This document shows positions 46,056-54,359 of a stretch of DNA of 64,000 nucleotides, piece after piece (positions within the stretch are counted from its first letter, which is position 1; each line of letters starts with the position of its first letter). The DNA is from Thermoanaerobacterium butyriciformans (lineage in GTDB: Bacteria; Bacillota; Thermoanaerobacteria; Thermoanaerobacterales; Thermoanaerobacteraceae). The position numbers and the translations under genes were made by a program. Where the stretch lies: positions 20,030-84,029 of the forward strand of contig NZ_JAGGLT010000012.1 of assembly GCF_017874545.1 (NCBI RefSeq), in the 5' to 3' direction. The notes beneath the pieces were generated by a model, which did not search any database, was not told the DNA's origin, and was given only the letters and a program-made list of their open reading frames with translations.

Positions 46056-47924
46056 ATGGATGCGTATAAATATATTTTTAAACAAAAAAATCTTGTAAGT
46101 GACCTCGATAGAAATATTTATTCATATCTTATATTATGGCAGATAAAAGTAGAAGTTTATCTTGATATTATTGACGACGCAAAGGAGCATTTTTTAAATA
46201 TATATGATAGCATAGCTTTATCTCAAAGCAACATAATTTTATTTATTGAATGTGTGCTCTTACTGGATGAGTTTGAAATGTCGTTAAAAAAAGACGGCAT
46301 TTACAACCAATTGATGAATTACGATGGTGAAAATTCTTGGATAAATTTATATATTTTTATGTTAAGCTTGAAAAATAAAAGAAGGAATTATTCAATTAAG
46401 GACGAACTACTATATATGATAGAAAAAAATACTGATAGATATTTTCTGTCATTGATACATACCATATTGGCTGAGATATACAAAGATGAAGGGAATGAAA
46501 TATGGAAAGTTGAATTAAAAAAAGCTAAAGAATTGAATCATCGCAATTTAAGAATGATTAGGTTGGAAATACAATGGGGTATTAAAAATGATGATGATTT
46601 AAAAAAGGGCAAGTACTACAGATTCTATCCAGACGATAAGGATATTTTAAATAAGTATTATGAAATATATAAGAATAAAATCCAGCCCAATAATGATTTT
46701 AATTTGTTTAAATTTAATTTATTGGAAGGAGGAAGCACAGGTGGCAGTAGTTACTTAATAACGTACAATGGAATTAACATATTATTAGATTGCGGTATCA
46801 ATCTTAAAGATGGTAAAGTATATTACGATGCTTTTAAAAAGCTTGATTTGGATATCAAAGATATTGACATGCTGGTTGTTACTCATTGCCATTTAGATCA
46901 CTGTGGGAGTATTGTAAACCTTATAAAAAATGGTTTGAATTGCCCTATAATCATGTCGTATGAGACGAAGTATATATTAAATGGCTTTTTCACAAAAAGC
47001 AGCAATATGCAGGACTTAAATATAAATGTTGATGATTATAAGTTATTAGATATAATCAATGATAAGATTTTAACTGATTATTACTACGATGCTGTAATAA
47101 AAGATAAAAAAGTTTCTTTGAAACTTATTCCATCTGGTCATATTTTGGGAGCTTGTGGAGTGTATATAGACATAGATGGATTTTCTGTATTCTATACAGG
47201 CGATTTTACAGTAAAGGATGTGGAGACAAATGTGGGGCTTTCTATACCTGATGGCATGAATGCAGATGTATTAATAACAGAAGCCACTTTTGGATATACA
47301 TCTAGTTTTAGTGTATACGATAAAAAAATCCAAGATCGGTTGATTTTAGAAATGTTGTCGGAATTGACTGATCACGGTGTGGCATTTGTACCTGCGTTTG
47401 CTGTAGGAAAAGCTCAAGATTTACTGTTGCTTTTAAGAAGGACTTTTAATTATACGCCATATAATGTCTATGTTGACGGAGCACTGTCATATATAACGAT
47501 GATGTATGAAAAAGTGAAAGGAGCTATTTATGGCAATGGCATCTTAAATGCAAATGACATAAAATTGTATGACAGCAAAAGGGAATTTATAAAAAAAGAG
47601 ATAGGGCTGGGAAATTGTTTGGTAATGACTAGTTCGGATAATCTTACAGAAGGTAGTACTTCCTTTATCTACGGTAGAGAATTGATGTCTTTAGACAATG
47701 CGATATTATTAAATATAAGCAGCAATATAAAAAAACCCATATCTATGATGCAGGAAAATATCCCAATTATTAATCATGGGATAATACAAGACATTATTGA
47801 AGTGTTTTTGAAACTTGCACCAAAGAAAGTTTACATCGTTCACAGAGGTGCTAAATCTAATAAATCATTTAACATAGAAAAAGTATTAAGTTGGTTTGAA
47901 GGTGTAGATGTTATGGCACCTTAA
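46056..47924 (+). CDS. Beta-CASP metallo-beta-lactamase-fold nuclease with N-terminal helical extension
   Basis: 622 aa. Residues 1-220 are helical and unrecognised. From about 225 comes an MBL domain (GGSTGGSSYLI, THCHLDHCG near 275-283, IPSGHILGACG, YTGDFT), with beta-CASP elements TEATFG, FAVGKAQDLLLLL and MTSSDNLTEGS, and a late histidine in VYIVHRGAKS. This is the CPSF73/RNase J-like RNA- or DNA-cutting group. The in-frame sequence stays open upstream to 45987 and an ATT at 45990 sits well behind GAGGGGGTG; ATG 46056 has GGGAGG only three bases away, so the start is uncertain. First gene of a six-gene cluster. Confidence 0.82.
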   Translation: MDAYKYIFKQKNLVSDLDRNIYSYLILWQIKVEVYLDIIDDAKEHFLNIYDSIALSQSNIILFIECVLLLDEFEMSLKKDGIYNQLMNYDGENSWINLYIFMLSLKNKRRNYSIKDELLYMIEKNTDRYFLSLIHTILAEIYKDEGNEIWKVELKKAKELNHRNLRMIRLEIQWGIKNDDDLKKGKYYRFYPDDKDILNKYYEIYKNKIQPNNDFNLFKFNLLEGGSTGGSSYLITYNGINILLDCGINLKDGKVYYDAFKKLDLDIKDIDMLVVTHCHLDHCGSIVNLIKNGLNCPIIMSYETKYILNGFFTKSSNMQDLNINVDDYKLLDIINDKILTDYYYDAVIKDKKVSLKLIPSGHILGACGVYIDIDGFSVFYTGDFTVKDVETNVGLSIPDGMNADVLITEATFGYTSSFSVYDKKIQDRLILEMLSELTDHGVAFVPAFAVGKAQDLLLLLRRTFNYTPYNVYVDGALSYITMMYEKVKGAIYGNGILNANDIKLYDSKREFIKKEIGLGNCLVMTSSDNLTEGSTSFIYGRELMSLDNAILLNISSNIKKPISMMQENIPIINHGIIQDIIEVFLKLAPKKVYIVHRGAKSNKSFNIEKVLSWFEGVDVMAP

Positions 47925-48005
47925 ATATTATTTTTTATGTTAATTATTTGTTTGTATGTAATGCTTAGAAATTTGATTTTGTACTCAGGGAGTTAAGGAG
48001 GAAAA

Positions 48006-49625
48006 ATGAAACCATACATTGGCATTGATCTTGGAACTACTAACACGGTGGCAGCAGGCGGTAATTTGACAGAGGATGGCAATTTTGAGATAAATATTTT
48101 AGACATGGAGCAAATCTGTGATGATACTGGATGTTTAATATTAAAAAAAACGTTGCCATCCTGTTTATATGTAGATGAATTTGGGAAAGAATACATTGGC
48201 GAGTTTGCCAGGAAGATGAAAAATTTAGAATATGATCGCGTAATATACAACAGCAAAAATTATATTGGTAATCGAAATCATGTATGGCAGATAGGTAGTA
48301 AGAAATATACTCCGGAAGATGTTGCAGGCAAGATTTTAACGGTTGTAAAAAAGAACATTGAAAGGATTTATAATACGGCGGTAGATGGAGCAGTCATAAC
48401 TGTTCCTGCTTCTTTTAACCATGATCAAATTGAATCAACAAAAAATGCTGCTAAATTAGCTGGATTTATAGAAGATAAGCTTATCTTTATATCAGAGCCG
48501 ACGGCGGCTTTGCTGGAGCTTATATACGAGGAAAAATTAAATGATCAAAGTCAAAAAAAATACGATTTTTCAACGCCAAAAAAAGTGCTTGTATTTGACC
48601 TTGGTGGTGGGACATGTGACGTTTCAATCATGAATGTAGAAATTTTAGATGATGATTATAAAGTAGAAGAGCTGGCTATTTCGCCTCATATACAGCTTGG
48701 CGGTGTCGATTTCGATATATGTGGTGTTTTATATTTATTGCACAAATATTCGATTTTAAACAATATTGATTATAATTCGATTTCATCAGATGTAGATGCC
48801 AAAAGATATATATTTAGTATATTATCACTGGAAATTGAAAAAGCAAAGATGGTGTTTTCATCTGAAACAAGTAGTTTAATTGACAAAGATAATGAGGATA
48901 TAGTGTATAAAAATTCCATTGAAAATTTTTATAATGGCAAAACATTTGATTTTGAAATAAGCAAAAAAGAATATGATGAATGTATAAAGCCACTGTTGAC
49001 AAAAGGTGGAAATTTAGGTTTTAATATTATAGATCCAATAATTGATACTCTTAATAAAGCGAATTTAAACAAGGAAGATATTGATGAGGTGTTTTTAGTT
49101 GGAGGAATGACCGCATACAGTTCTGTAAGGAGAGCAGTTGAGAGCTTTTTTGGGAAGAAGTCCATTAATTACCTTGACCCTATGTATTCAGTGGCAAAAG
49201 GTGCGGCTTTATACAATTATTATAGTGAAAATAGAAAGAGAAACGAAAAAGGTAAAATCATAATATATCCAGTAGTGGCTGAGAATATTTACTTGGATGT
49301 AAAAAATGATTTGCCTGTTTTGCTGGTAAGTCAGGGCACAAAAGCACCTTATGAAAGAGTTTATGATAATATTGTTAAAGTAGATAATGCAACGGGAATA
49401 AAACTGGATATTTTATCTGGGAAAAGTATTTATGATCCGAAGATGAAAAGGCTTAAATCTATACAATTGACGTTTACTGACATTATAAAGCCTGGTACAC
49501 CTATATCTATAAAAGTGACTTTTGATAAGAATAGGATTTTGCATTTAGAAGCATGGGTAACTGGCAATGACAAACAAAGAATAGATGTCACATTCGATAA
49601 AGAGGTGTTGTATGATGGCTGTTAA
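48006..49625 (+). CDS. Hsp70-family (DnaK-like) ATPase without lid
   Basis: 539 aa. The actin-like ATPase core is complete: GIDLGTTNTVA (phosphate 1), VFDLGGGTCDVS (phosphate 2), FISEPTAALLEL and FLVGGMTAYSSVR (adenosine). The last 120 residues are beta-rich, like a short substrate-binding beta domain, and there is no helical lid. No dnaJ or grpE gene is nearby. It is likely a dedicated chaperone or ATP-driven switch for the neighbouring proteins. AAGGAGGAAA precedes ATG 48006. The downstream HEAT gene overlaps its end by 11 bases. Confidence 0.87.
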   Translation: MKPYIGIDLGTTNTVAAGGNLTEDGNFEINILDMEQICDDTGCLILKKTLPSCLYVDEFGKEYIGEFARKMKNLEYDRVIYNSKNYIGNRNHVWQIGSKKYTPEDVAGKILTVVKKNIERIYNTAVDGAVITVPASFNHDQIESTKNAAKLAGFIEDKLIFISEPTAALLELIYEEKLNDQSQKKYDFSTPKKVLVFDLGGGTCDVSIMNVEILDDDYKVEELAISPHIQLGGVDFDICGVLYLLHKYSILNNIDYNSISSDVDAKRYIFSILSLEIEKAKMVFSSETSSLIDKDNEDIVYKNSIENFYNGKTFDFEISKKEYDECIKPLLTKGGNLGFNIIDPIIDTLNKANLNKEDIDEVFLVGGMTAYSSVRRAVESFFGKKSINYLDPMYSVAKGAALYNYYSENRKRNEKGKIIIYPVVAENIYLDVKNDLPVLLVSQGTKAPYERVYDNIVKVDNATGIKLDILSGKSIYDPKMKRLKSIQLTFTDIIKPGTPISIKVTFDKNRILHLEAWVTGNDKQRIDVTFDKEVLYDGC

Positions 49626-51192
49626 TTGGAGAAGTTTGCTTCAAGAAAACAGAGATTTGTTTTTTAATATACATAATGACGATATTAAAGAAGGAAAAAG
49701 TTTTTTGGGTGCTGCTGCTAATACAGAAAAAACGGAAATGGTAAAAGAGCATGTTTTTGAATATTATATATCCGATATAAATGCGCAACTAGTTTATGAA
49801 AAAACTATTAAATTGAGAATGGTAAATGAGAAAGATCTTAATTTGATGGAAGTAGAAATAATAGACCTATTAAAAAGCATACTAGAGGATGGTCAAAATC
49901 CCATTGAGATGTTTTTGTACTGCACAAAAGCGCTTAATTTGAGTGATAAAAATGTGTATCAATCGATTTTAAGAATTTTGGTTTCTGTGTGTAATCTAAG
50001 CAAAGCTGGGAGAGATGCGCTTATTAGTGTGCTGAAAAATTGGACATGGGATTTGCAGATGAAGATTGCGATAGAGACAATAAGGACAATCAAGGAGAAA
50101 TCTGCTTTCGATGTACTTTTAATGCTTCTCAACGATGAAAGCCTTAAAGTTTTAGCAGCAGATTGTTTAATAGATATTGGAGATGAAAGATGCATAAGAC
50201 CTGTTTTAAACATGGTCAATACATTTAATGGGTTTAGCATAAATGAAAGAAATGTAGCATTTAGATTGATAGATAAACTTTCCCACTTTGGTGAGGAAGC
50301 CTTATCAGAAATAATAAAATGCTATATGAACAATGAGAATAAAAGCCTTAATACAGTGTATTCTAATGTAATATCTCGCTCAAAGGATATGGCAATTGAA
50401 AGTTTATCAAAGATGCTATACAATGAAGACTACAATCAAAAAGCAGCTATAACATTGGGAAAAATGAGAATTGGCAGTGCTACAGATTGCCTTATTGAGG
50501 CATTAAATTCCCCATTAATAGAAAATAAGATGAATATCATAATAGGATTAGGATATACAAAAGACAAAAAGGCGATAAAGTATTTAGTAAATATGCTAGA
50601 TGATGGAAATTTGAGCAATGAAATTAAAGCATGTATAATTACTTCACTTGCAAATTTGGAAGCTTTTGAGGCAAAGGATATAATAAAAAAGTATATAGAT
50701 GATAAGGAATTAAGAATAAATACTATGTCTGCTTTGGTACAACTCGGTGAAATGAAGTACTTAGGAGGGTTATTTGAATACTTGATATCTTCTAATAAAT
50801 CTTACAGTGACACGTCATGTGCTATAAAAGAGCTAAAAAGGCTTAAAGGGTTTAAAGACAGCAGGATAAGCAAAGAGATAACAAATGGGATAAAATACTT
50901 AATTAGAAATAATGATGGTTATGCATGCTTAAATGCATTAAGGATTTTAGATGCAAATATTGATGATGGAATGGCTGAAGAATTGATTCTGAAACTAAAG
51001 ACGACAAAGAAAGAAGAAATACAATACACTATTTATAAGATATTAGGTAAAAATACAGGTATACTGAGTAATATCATAAATGAAAGGATTTTTATTGATG
51101 CATCTTTAAATGATAGCACAAGAATTAGGTATTTGGCGCAGAAGATTATTGAGAAAAATTATAAAGGTAGAGATAAACTTATAAAGGCATGA
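49615..51192 (+). CDS. HEAT-repeat scaffold protein
   Basis: 525 aa, helical throughout. HEAT-type repeats are clearest in residues about 160-400: for example FDVLLMLLNDESLKVLAADCL and ACIITSLANLEAFEAKDIIKK. The first 60 residues do not look repetitive. There is no catalytic motif, signal or membrane segment, so it is probably a cytoplasmic protein-protein or protein-RNA scaffold. ATG 49615 is seven bases after AGAGGTG and overlaps the Hsp70 gene, suggesting coupled translation. I do not recognise a more specific family. Confidence 0.78.
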   Translation: MAVNWRSLLQENRDLFFNIHNDDIKEGKSFLGAAANTEKTEMVKEHVFEYYISDINAQLVYEKTIKLRMVNEKDLNLMEVEIIDLLKSILEDGQNPIEMFLYCTKALNLSDKNVYQSILRILVSVCNLSKAGRDALISVLKNWTWDLQMKIAIETIRTIKEKSAFDVLLMLLNDESLKVLAADCLIDIGDERCIRPVLNMVNTFNGFSINERNVAFRLIDKLSHFGEEALSEIIKCYMNNENKSLNTVYSNVISRSKDMAIESLSKMLYNEDYNQKAAITLGKMRIGSATDCLIEALNSPLIENKMNIIIGLGYTKDKKAIKYLVNMLDDGNLSNEIKACIITSLANLEAFEAKDIIKKYIDDKELRINTMSALVQLGEMKYLGGLFEYLISSNKSYSDTSCAIKELKRLKGFKDSRISKEITNGIKYLIRNNDGYACLNALRILDANIDDGMAEELILKLKTTKKEEIQYTIYKILGKNTGILSNIINERIFIDASLNDSTRIRYLAQKIIEKNYKGRDKLIKA

Positions 51193-51209
51193 AGGGAAGA
51201 TGTATTTTG

Positions 51210-52154
51210 ATGAACAAAAAAGGTGTAGATATTACAAAATGTTTAGATATATTTTTATACACATTGCCGTATAACGTATTAATTAAACCTTTTAAGACAG
51301 ATAAAAACCTTCAAAAAAAACTTGCTGGTTTTAGATTGAATGAAAAATCAAGTCCACCTACGAAAATTGTGCCTATATTGAGGCAGGAAATATTAAAAGG
51401 AAATTTTAACTATGAGGATTTTGTAAAAGAATGGAAGATGTTACATGGGGACCTGTATGAAAAGATATGCAGCATGGAATCAAATGAAATAGACAAGCAA
51501 ATTGATGAACTTTGTGATGTGTATGGAAATGATAATGTTGTTTCAGCTCTTCTTATTGACAACAGGGAGGATCTAGGTGATATAATAAATAAAGCCATAA
51601 AGCCAGAAGCTGTACAAAAACAAGATAGCGTCAAACGAAGTCCTCAAAAAGAAAATGGTGATATTTGTAAAAAGCTTAAAAAACTTGAAAAAGAAGTAGA
51701 AAAATTGCATGATAAATTGATAAAAGAAGAAAAAAAGAATATAATTGAGGTGGACAATTTAAAAAAAGCATTGGAAAATAAGGAAAAGGAAATAGTCTCT
51801 TTAAACAAAAAATTAGAAGATTTAAAGCAGGAAAAAAAGCGCTTAGAGTTGATTTTAGAACACATTGGCTTGGAATTTGATAAGCATATTATAAAGCTTA
51901 TCAACGAAAATGTGTCAAAAGACAAGAAAAATGAAAATTTAAAGTTATCTTTGAATAAGACATTAATGGATTTGCATCAAGATAACCAGGAGATTAAGAA
52001 GTGTTTTTTGGAAGTGAAGGAAATTTTAAGCCAGTTAGAAAAGAAAATTGGGATTGTTGATGTTGGCGTTCTTGATGAACAATCAGCAGTAAGTTTGGAA
52101 GATGATGATTATTCATTGTTAGATGATTTGTCTAAGATGTTAAAAAATTCATAA
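51210..52154 (+). CDS. Coiled-coil protein of unknown function
   Basis: 314 aa. Residues 1-125 are a mixed helical region (LDIFLYTLPYNVLIKPF, then LRQEILKGNFNYEDFVKEW); residues about 140-270 are a long, highly charged coiled coil with repeated KKLEKEVEKL-type heptads; the C-terminus is acidic (LEDDDYSLLDDL). No membrane segment. AAGGGA lies upstream; TTG 51207 is an almost equal start. Fourth gene of the cluster, 17 bases after the HEAT gene and 15 before the next. A link between the other components is plausible, but no function can be assigned. Confidence 0.7.
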   Translation: MNKKGVDITKCLDIFLYTLPYNVLIKPFKTDKNLQKKLAGFRLNEKSSPPTKIVPILRQEILKGNFNYEDFVKEWKMLHGDLYEKICSMESNEIDKQIDELCDVYGNDNVVSALLIDNREDLGDIINKAIKPEAVQKQDSVKRSPQKENGDICKKLKKLEKEVEKLHDKLIKEEKKNIIEVDNLKKALENKEKEIVSLNKKLEDLKQEKKRLELILEHIGLEFDKHIIKLINENVSKDKKNENLKLSLNKTLMDLHQDNQEIKKCFLEVKEILSQLEKKIGIVDVGVLDEQSAVSLEDDDYSLLDDLSKMLKNS

Positions 52155-52169
52155 TTGCGAGGTGTAACA

Positions 52170-53660
52170 ATGCATCATGATGAAATCCGAAAAATTAAAA
52201 AAATTTTAGCTGAAGATAGCAATGACGATTTAAATATTTCTAATGCTCTTAAAGAAATATTTAAGAAACAAAAAAACATTATTATTACTATTTGTGTTTT
52301 AGAACTTATTTACGAATCAGTTTATCTTTATGATATTATTTTGAAACGAAATGGTGTTTTAAAGTTTATGAAGTCTTTAAATGATGACTTATATGATACT
52401 ATTGAAAGTTTCAGAGATGTAGTTGATAGGATTAGATATTATAAACAAATGGATTTAAAAATAAGAGAAAATATTATAAAAACGCTTGAAGATAAAAAGG
52501 AAAATTTGGAATCAGATTTAGAAGTTTTGTATGGGTATTTTGTAGAAGCTAGATATTGCAGTGATGTATTTAATGATAAGCTTAAGACTTTTAACCAGAA
52601 CGATTTTGATGTTAGCATTGAGGAATTCTACAATAATATCAAAGAGTTTGTATTTGAAAATGAAGAAGAAAAATTCGAAAGGATTCAGGAAGTAATATCT
52701 TCAATTCCTTTTGCACTGTCTAAAAAGAGATTTTTTGATTACATGAAAAGTGGTTTGATTCATGAATACAATGGTTATGACAAGCTTATACAAAATATTT
52801 TTGAGATTGAGGAAAATTTTTACGGGAAATTGGTAGAAGGTTATGGCGAAAAATTTGCTGAAATTGCCAATAAAATAGAAGAGCTTCAGACAATAGACTT
52901 GAAAAATGCTAAAAAAGACGATTTAGAGCTGTATTTAAAGGAAACAATTGTCCTTTTAGGCAAGATACAGGATATAAGGGAAATGGTTTATTCTCTAATA
53001 AGGATCGTAAATAGGCTTTTGATATTTTATAAGTCAGATAGAAAGATAGAAGATACGCTGCAGGAAGAGCCTAAAATAAAAATTTTTTTAGATGTATATG
53101 GTAGTATATATTCAGAAAAATATACAAAGAAAAAAGTAAAAGATTTTTTAAGAACATTAAATGAGTGTATATCTAATTGGTATTTTGAGTTGTACAATTA
53201 CAATAGATTGTTGAATGACATGAATTATTTTGAAAATGATATAGAAAACTTCATAGATGAAGATATTTTAAATGATATAGAGATTCTAGCTGAGTACGAA
53301 AACCTAATGAATGATGATGGTGATGATTTCGATGATATGCAAGGGGAAGCAATAGAAGGCAGTATTGTTGAAGAAGAAATTAATAATCTTATTTCTATGA
53401 TAGATGATATTAGCAGAAACATGAATCCAGATTATCGGAAGATTCGCATGAGGAGGCTTTTGGGAATCATTCCGGTTCCAGGTAATTTTGAAAATGAGTT
53501 TTTTAACTATTTGAAGAGCTCCTTGGAGTTTGATACAACATCAAATGTTAAGGCTGCTATAATGGAAAGTGTTGACAAAAGAATCAAATTATACAAGGAT
53601 ATGAAAAACAGTAAACATCTCTATGAAGCACTTTTAAAAAACGTCAAGGAAGGATTGTAA
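52170..53660 (+). CDS. Acidic all-helical protein of unknown function
   Basis: 496 aa, predicted almost entirely helical and rich in Glu, Asp, Lys and Ile, with a very acidic stretch (MNDDGDDFDDMQGEAIEG) near residue 390 and a more distinctive C-terminal patch MRRLLGIIPVPGNFENEFF. I do not recognise a family. No membrane segments or catalytic motifs. GAGGTG precedes ATG 52170. It sits three bases upstream of the membrane gene, so it is surely cotranscribed with it. Confidence 0.68.
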   Translation: MHHDEIRKIKKILAEDSNDDLNISNALKEIFKKQKNIIITICVLELIYESVYLYDIILKRNGVLKFMKSLNDDLYDTIESFRDVVDRIRYYKQMDLKIRENIIKTLEDKKENLESDLEVLYGYFVEARYCSDVFNDKLKTFNQNDFDVSIEEFYNNIKEFVFENEEEKFERIQEVISSIPFALSKKRFFDYMKSGLIHEYNGYDKLIQNIFEIEENFYGKLVEGYGEKFAEIANKIEELQTIDLKNAKKDDLELYLKETIVLLGKIQDIREMVYSLIRIVNRLLIFYKSDRKIEDTLQEEPKIKIFLDVYGSIYSEKYTKKKVKDFLRTLNECISNWYFELYNYNRLLNDMNYFENDIENFIDEDILNDIEILAEYENLMNDDGDDFDDMQGEAIEGSIVEEEINNLISMIDDISRNMNPDYRKIRMRRLLGIIPVPGNFENEFFNYLKSSLEFDTTSNVKAAIMESVDKRIKLYKDMKNSKHLYEALLKNVKEGL

Positions 53661-53663
53661 TAA

Positions 53664-54347
53664 ATGAAGATTATAAATAAAATTATATCTGTTTTGATGG
53701 TTATATTTTTATTTTTGATTGTTTTATTATCAAATTTACAATACTTGGCGTTTGATAAAAATTTTTATATTCACGAATTTAATAAATACGGCATAGAAGA
53801 TGTAACAGGAATGGATAGTTCACAGTTAAACAAAGTAGCAGCCAGAATTCAAGATTATCTTTTTGGAAAAGTAGACAGTCTTCAATTAAATGCTGTAATA
53901 GATGGTCAGAATCAAAAGGTATTTAATGAAAGAGAATTAGACCACATGAGAGATGTCAGAGAACTTTTTAAGAATGGTTTTTTAATAAAAAATGTAATGA
54001 TATTTTTGTACATCTTGACTGCTTTGTATTTGTACATTAAAAAAGAAGACATATTTAACTATACATACCGTGGTATGGTATTTGTGATTTTATTTTTAAT
54101 TGCAGTAGTGGCTGTCGTTTCACTGGATTTTAATAGGTGGTTTATATATTTTCATCTTCTTTTTTTTAACAACAATTTATGGCAGTTGGATGTGACTCGC
54201 GACAGACTTATACAGATGCTGCCGGAAGGCTTTTTTAGTGATATTTCATACCTTACAATTCGAAATTCAGTTATCGTATATATAATTATAGGATTTGTGT
54301 CGTATTTAGTAAAAGGGAAAGATCATGATAAAATAGGCCTAAACTAA
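53664..54347 (+). CDS. TIGR01906/DUF1461 family membrane protein (Lit-like)
   Basis: 227 aa with four or more membrane helices: one at the N-terminus, then an extracytoplasmic stretch with FYIHEFNKYGIEDVTGM and FNERELDHMRDVRELF, then three more helices. These conserved His/Glu/Asp positions match the TIGR01906/DUF1461 family, to which the lipoprotein intramolecular transacylase Lit belongs; Lit makes lyso-form lipoproteins. Assignment to Lit function is family inference. Last gene of the six-gene cluster. Confidence 0.75.
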   Translation: MKIINKIISVLMVIFLFLIVLLSNLQYLAFDKNFYIHEFNKYGIEDVTGMDSSQLNKVAARIQDYLFGKVDSLQLNAVIDGQNQKVFNERELDHMRDVRELFKNGFLIKNVMIFLYILTALYLYIKKEDIFNYTYRGMVFVILFLIAVVAVVSLDFNRWFIYFHLLFFNNNLWQLDVTRDRLIQMLPEGFFSDISYLTIRNSVIVYIIIGFVSYLVKGKDHDKIGLN

Positions 54348-54359
54348 AGGCCTATTTTT
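54331..54359. terminator. Bidirectional terminator between the six-gene cluster and ftsH
   Basis: AAATAGGCCT and AGGCCTATTT form a 10-bp stem with a 7-base loop and a T-run on the plus strand. Convergent genes end on both sides. Confidence 0.83.
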
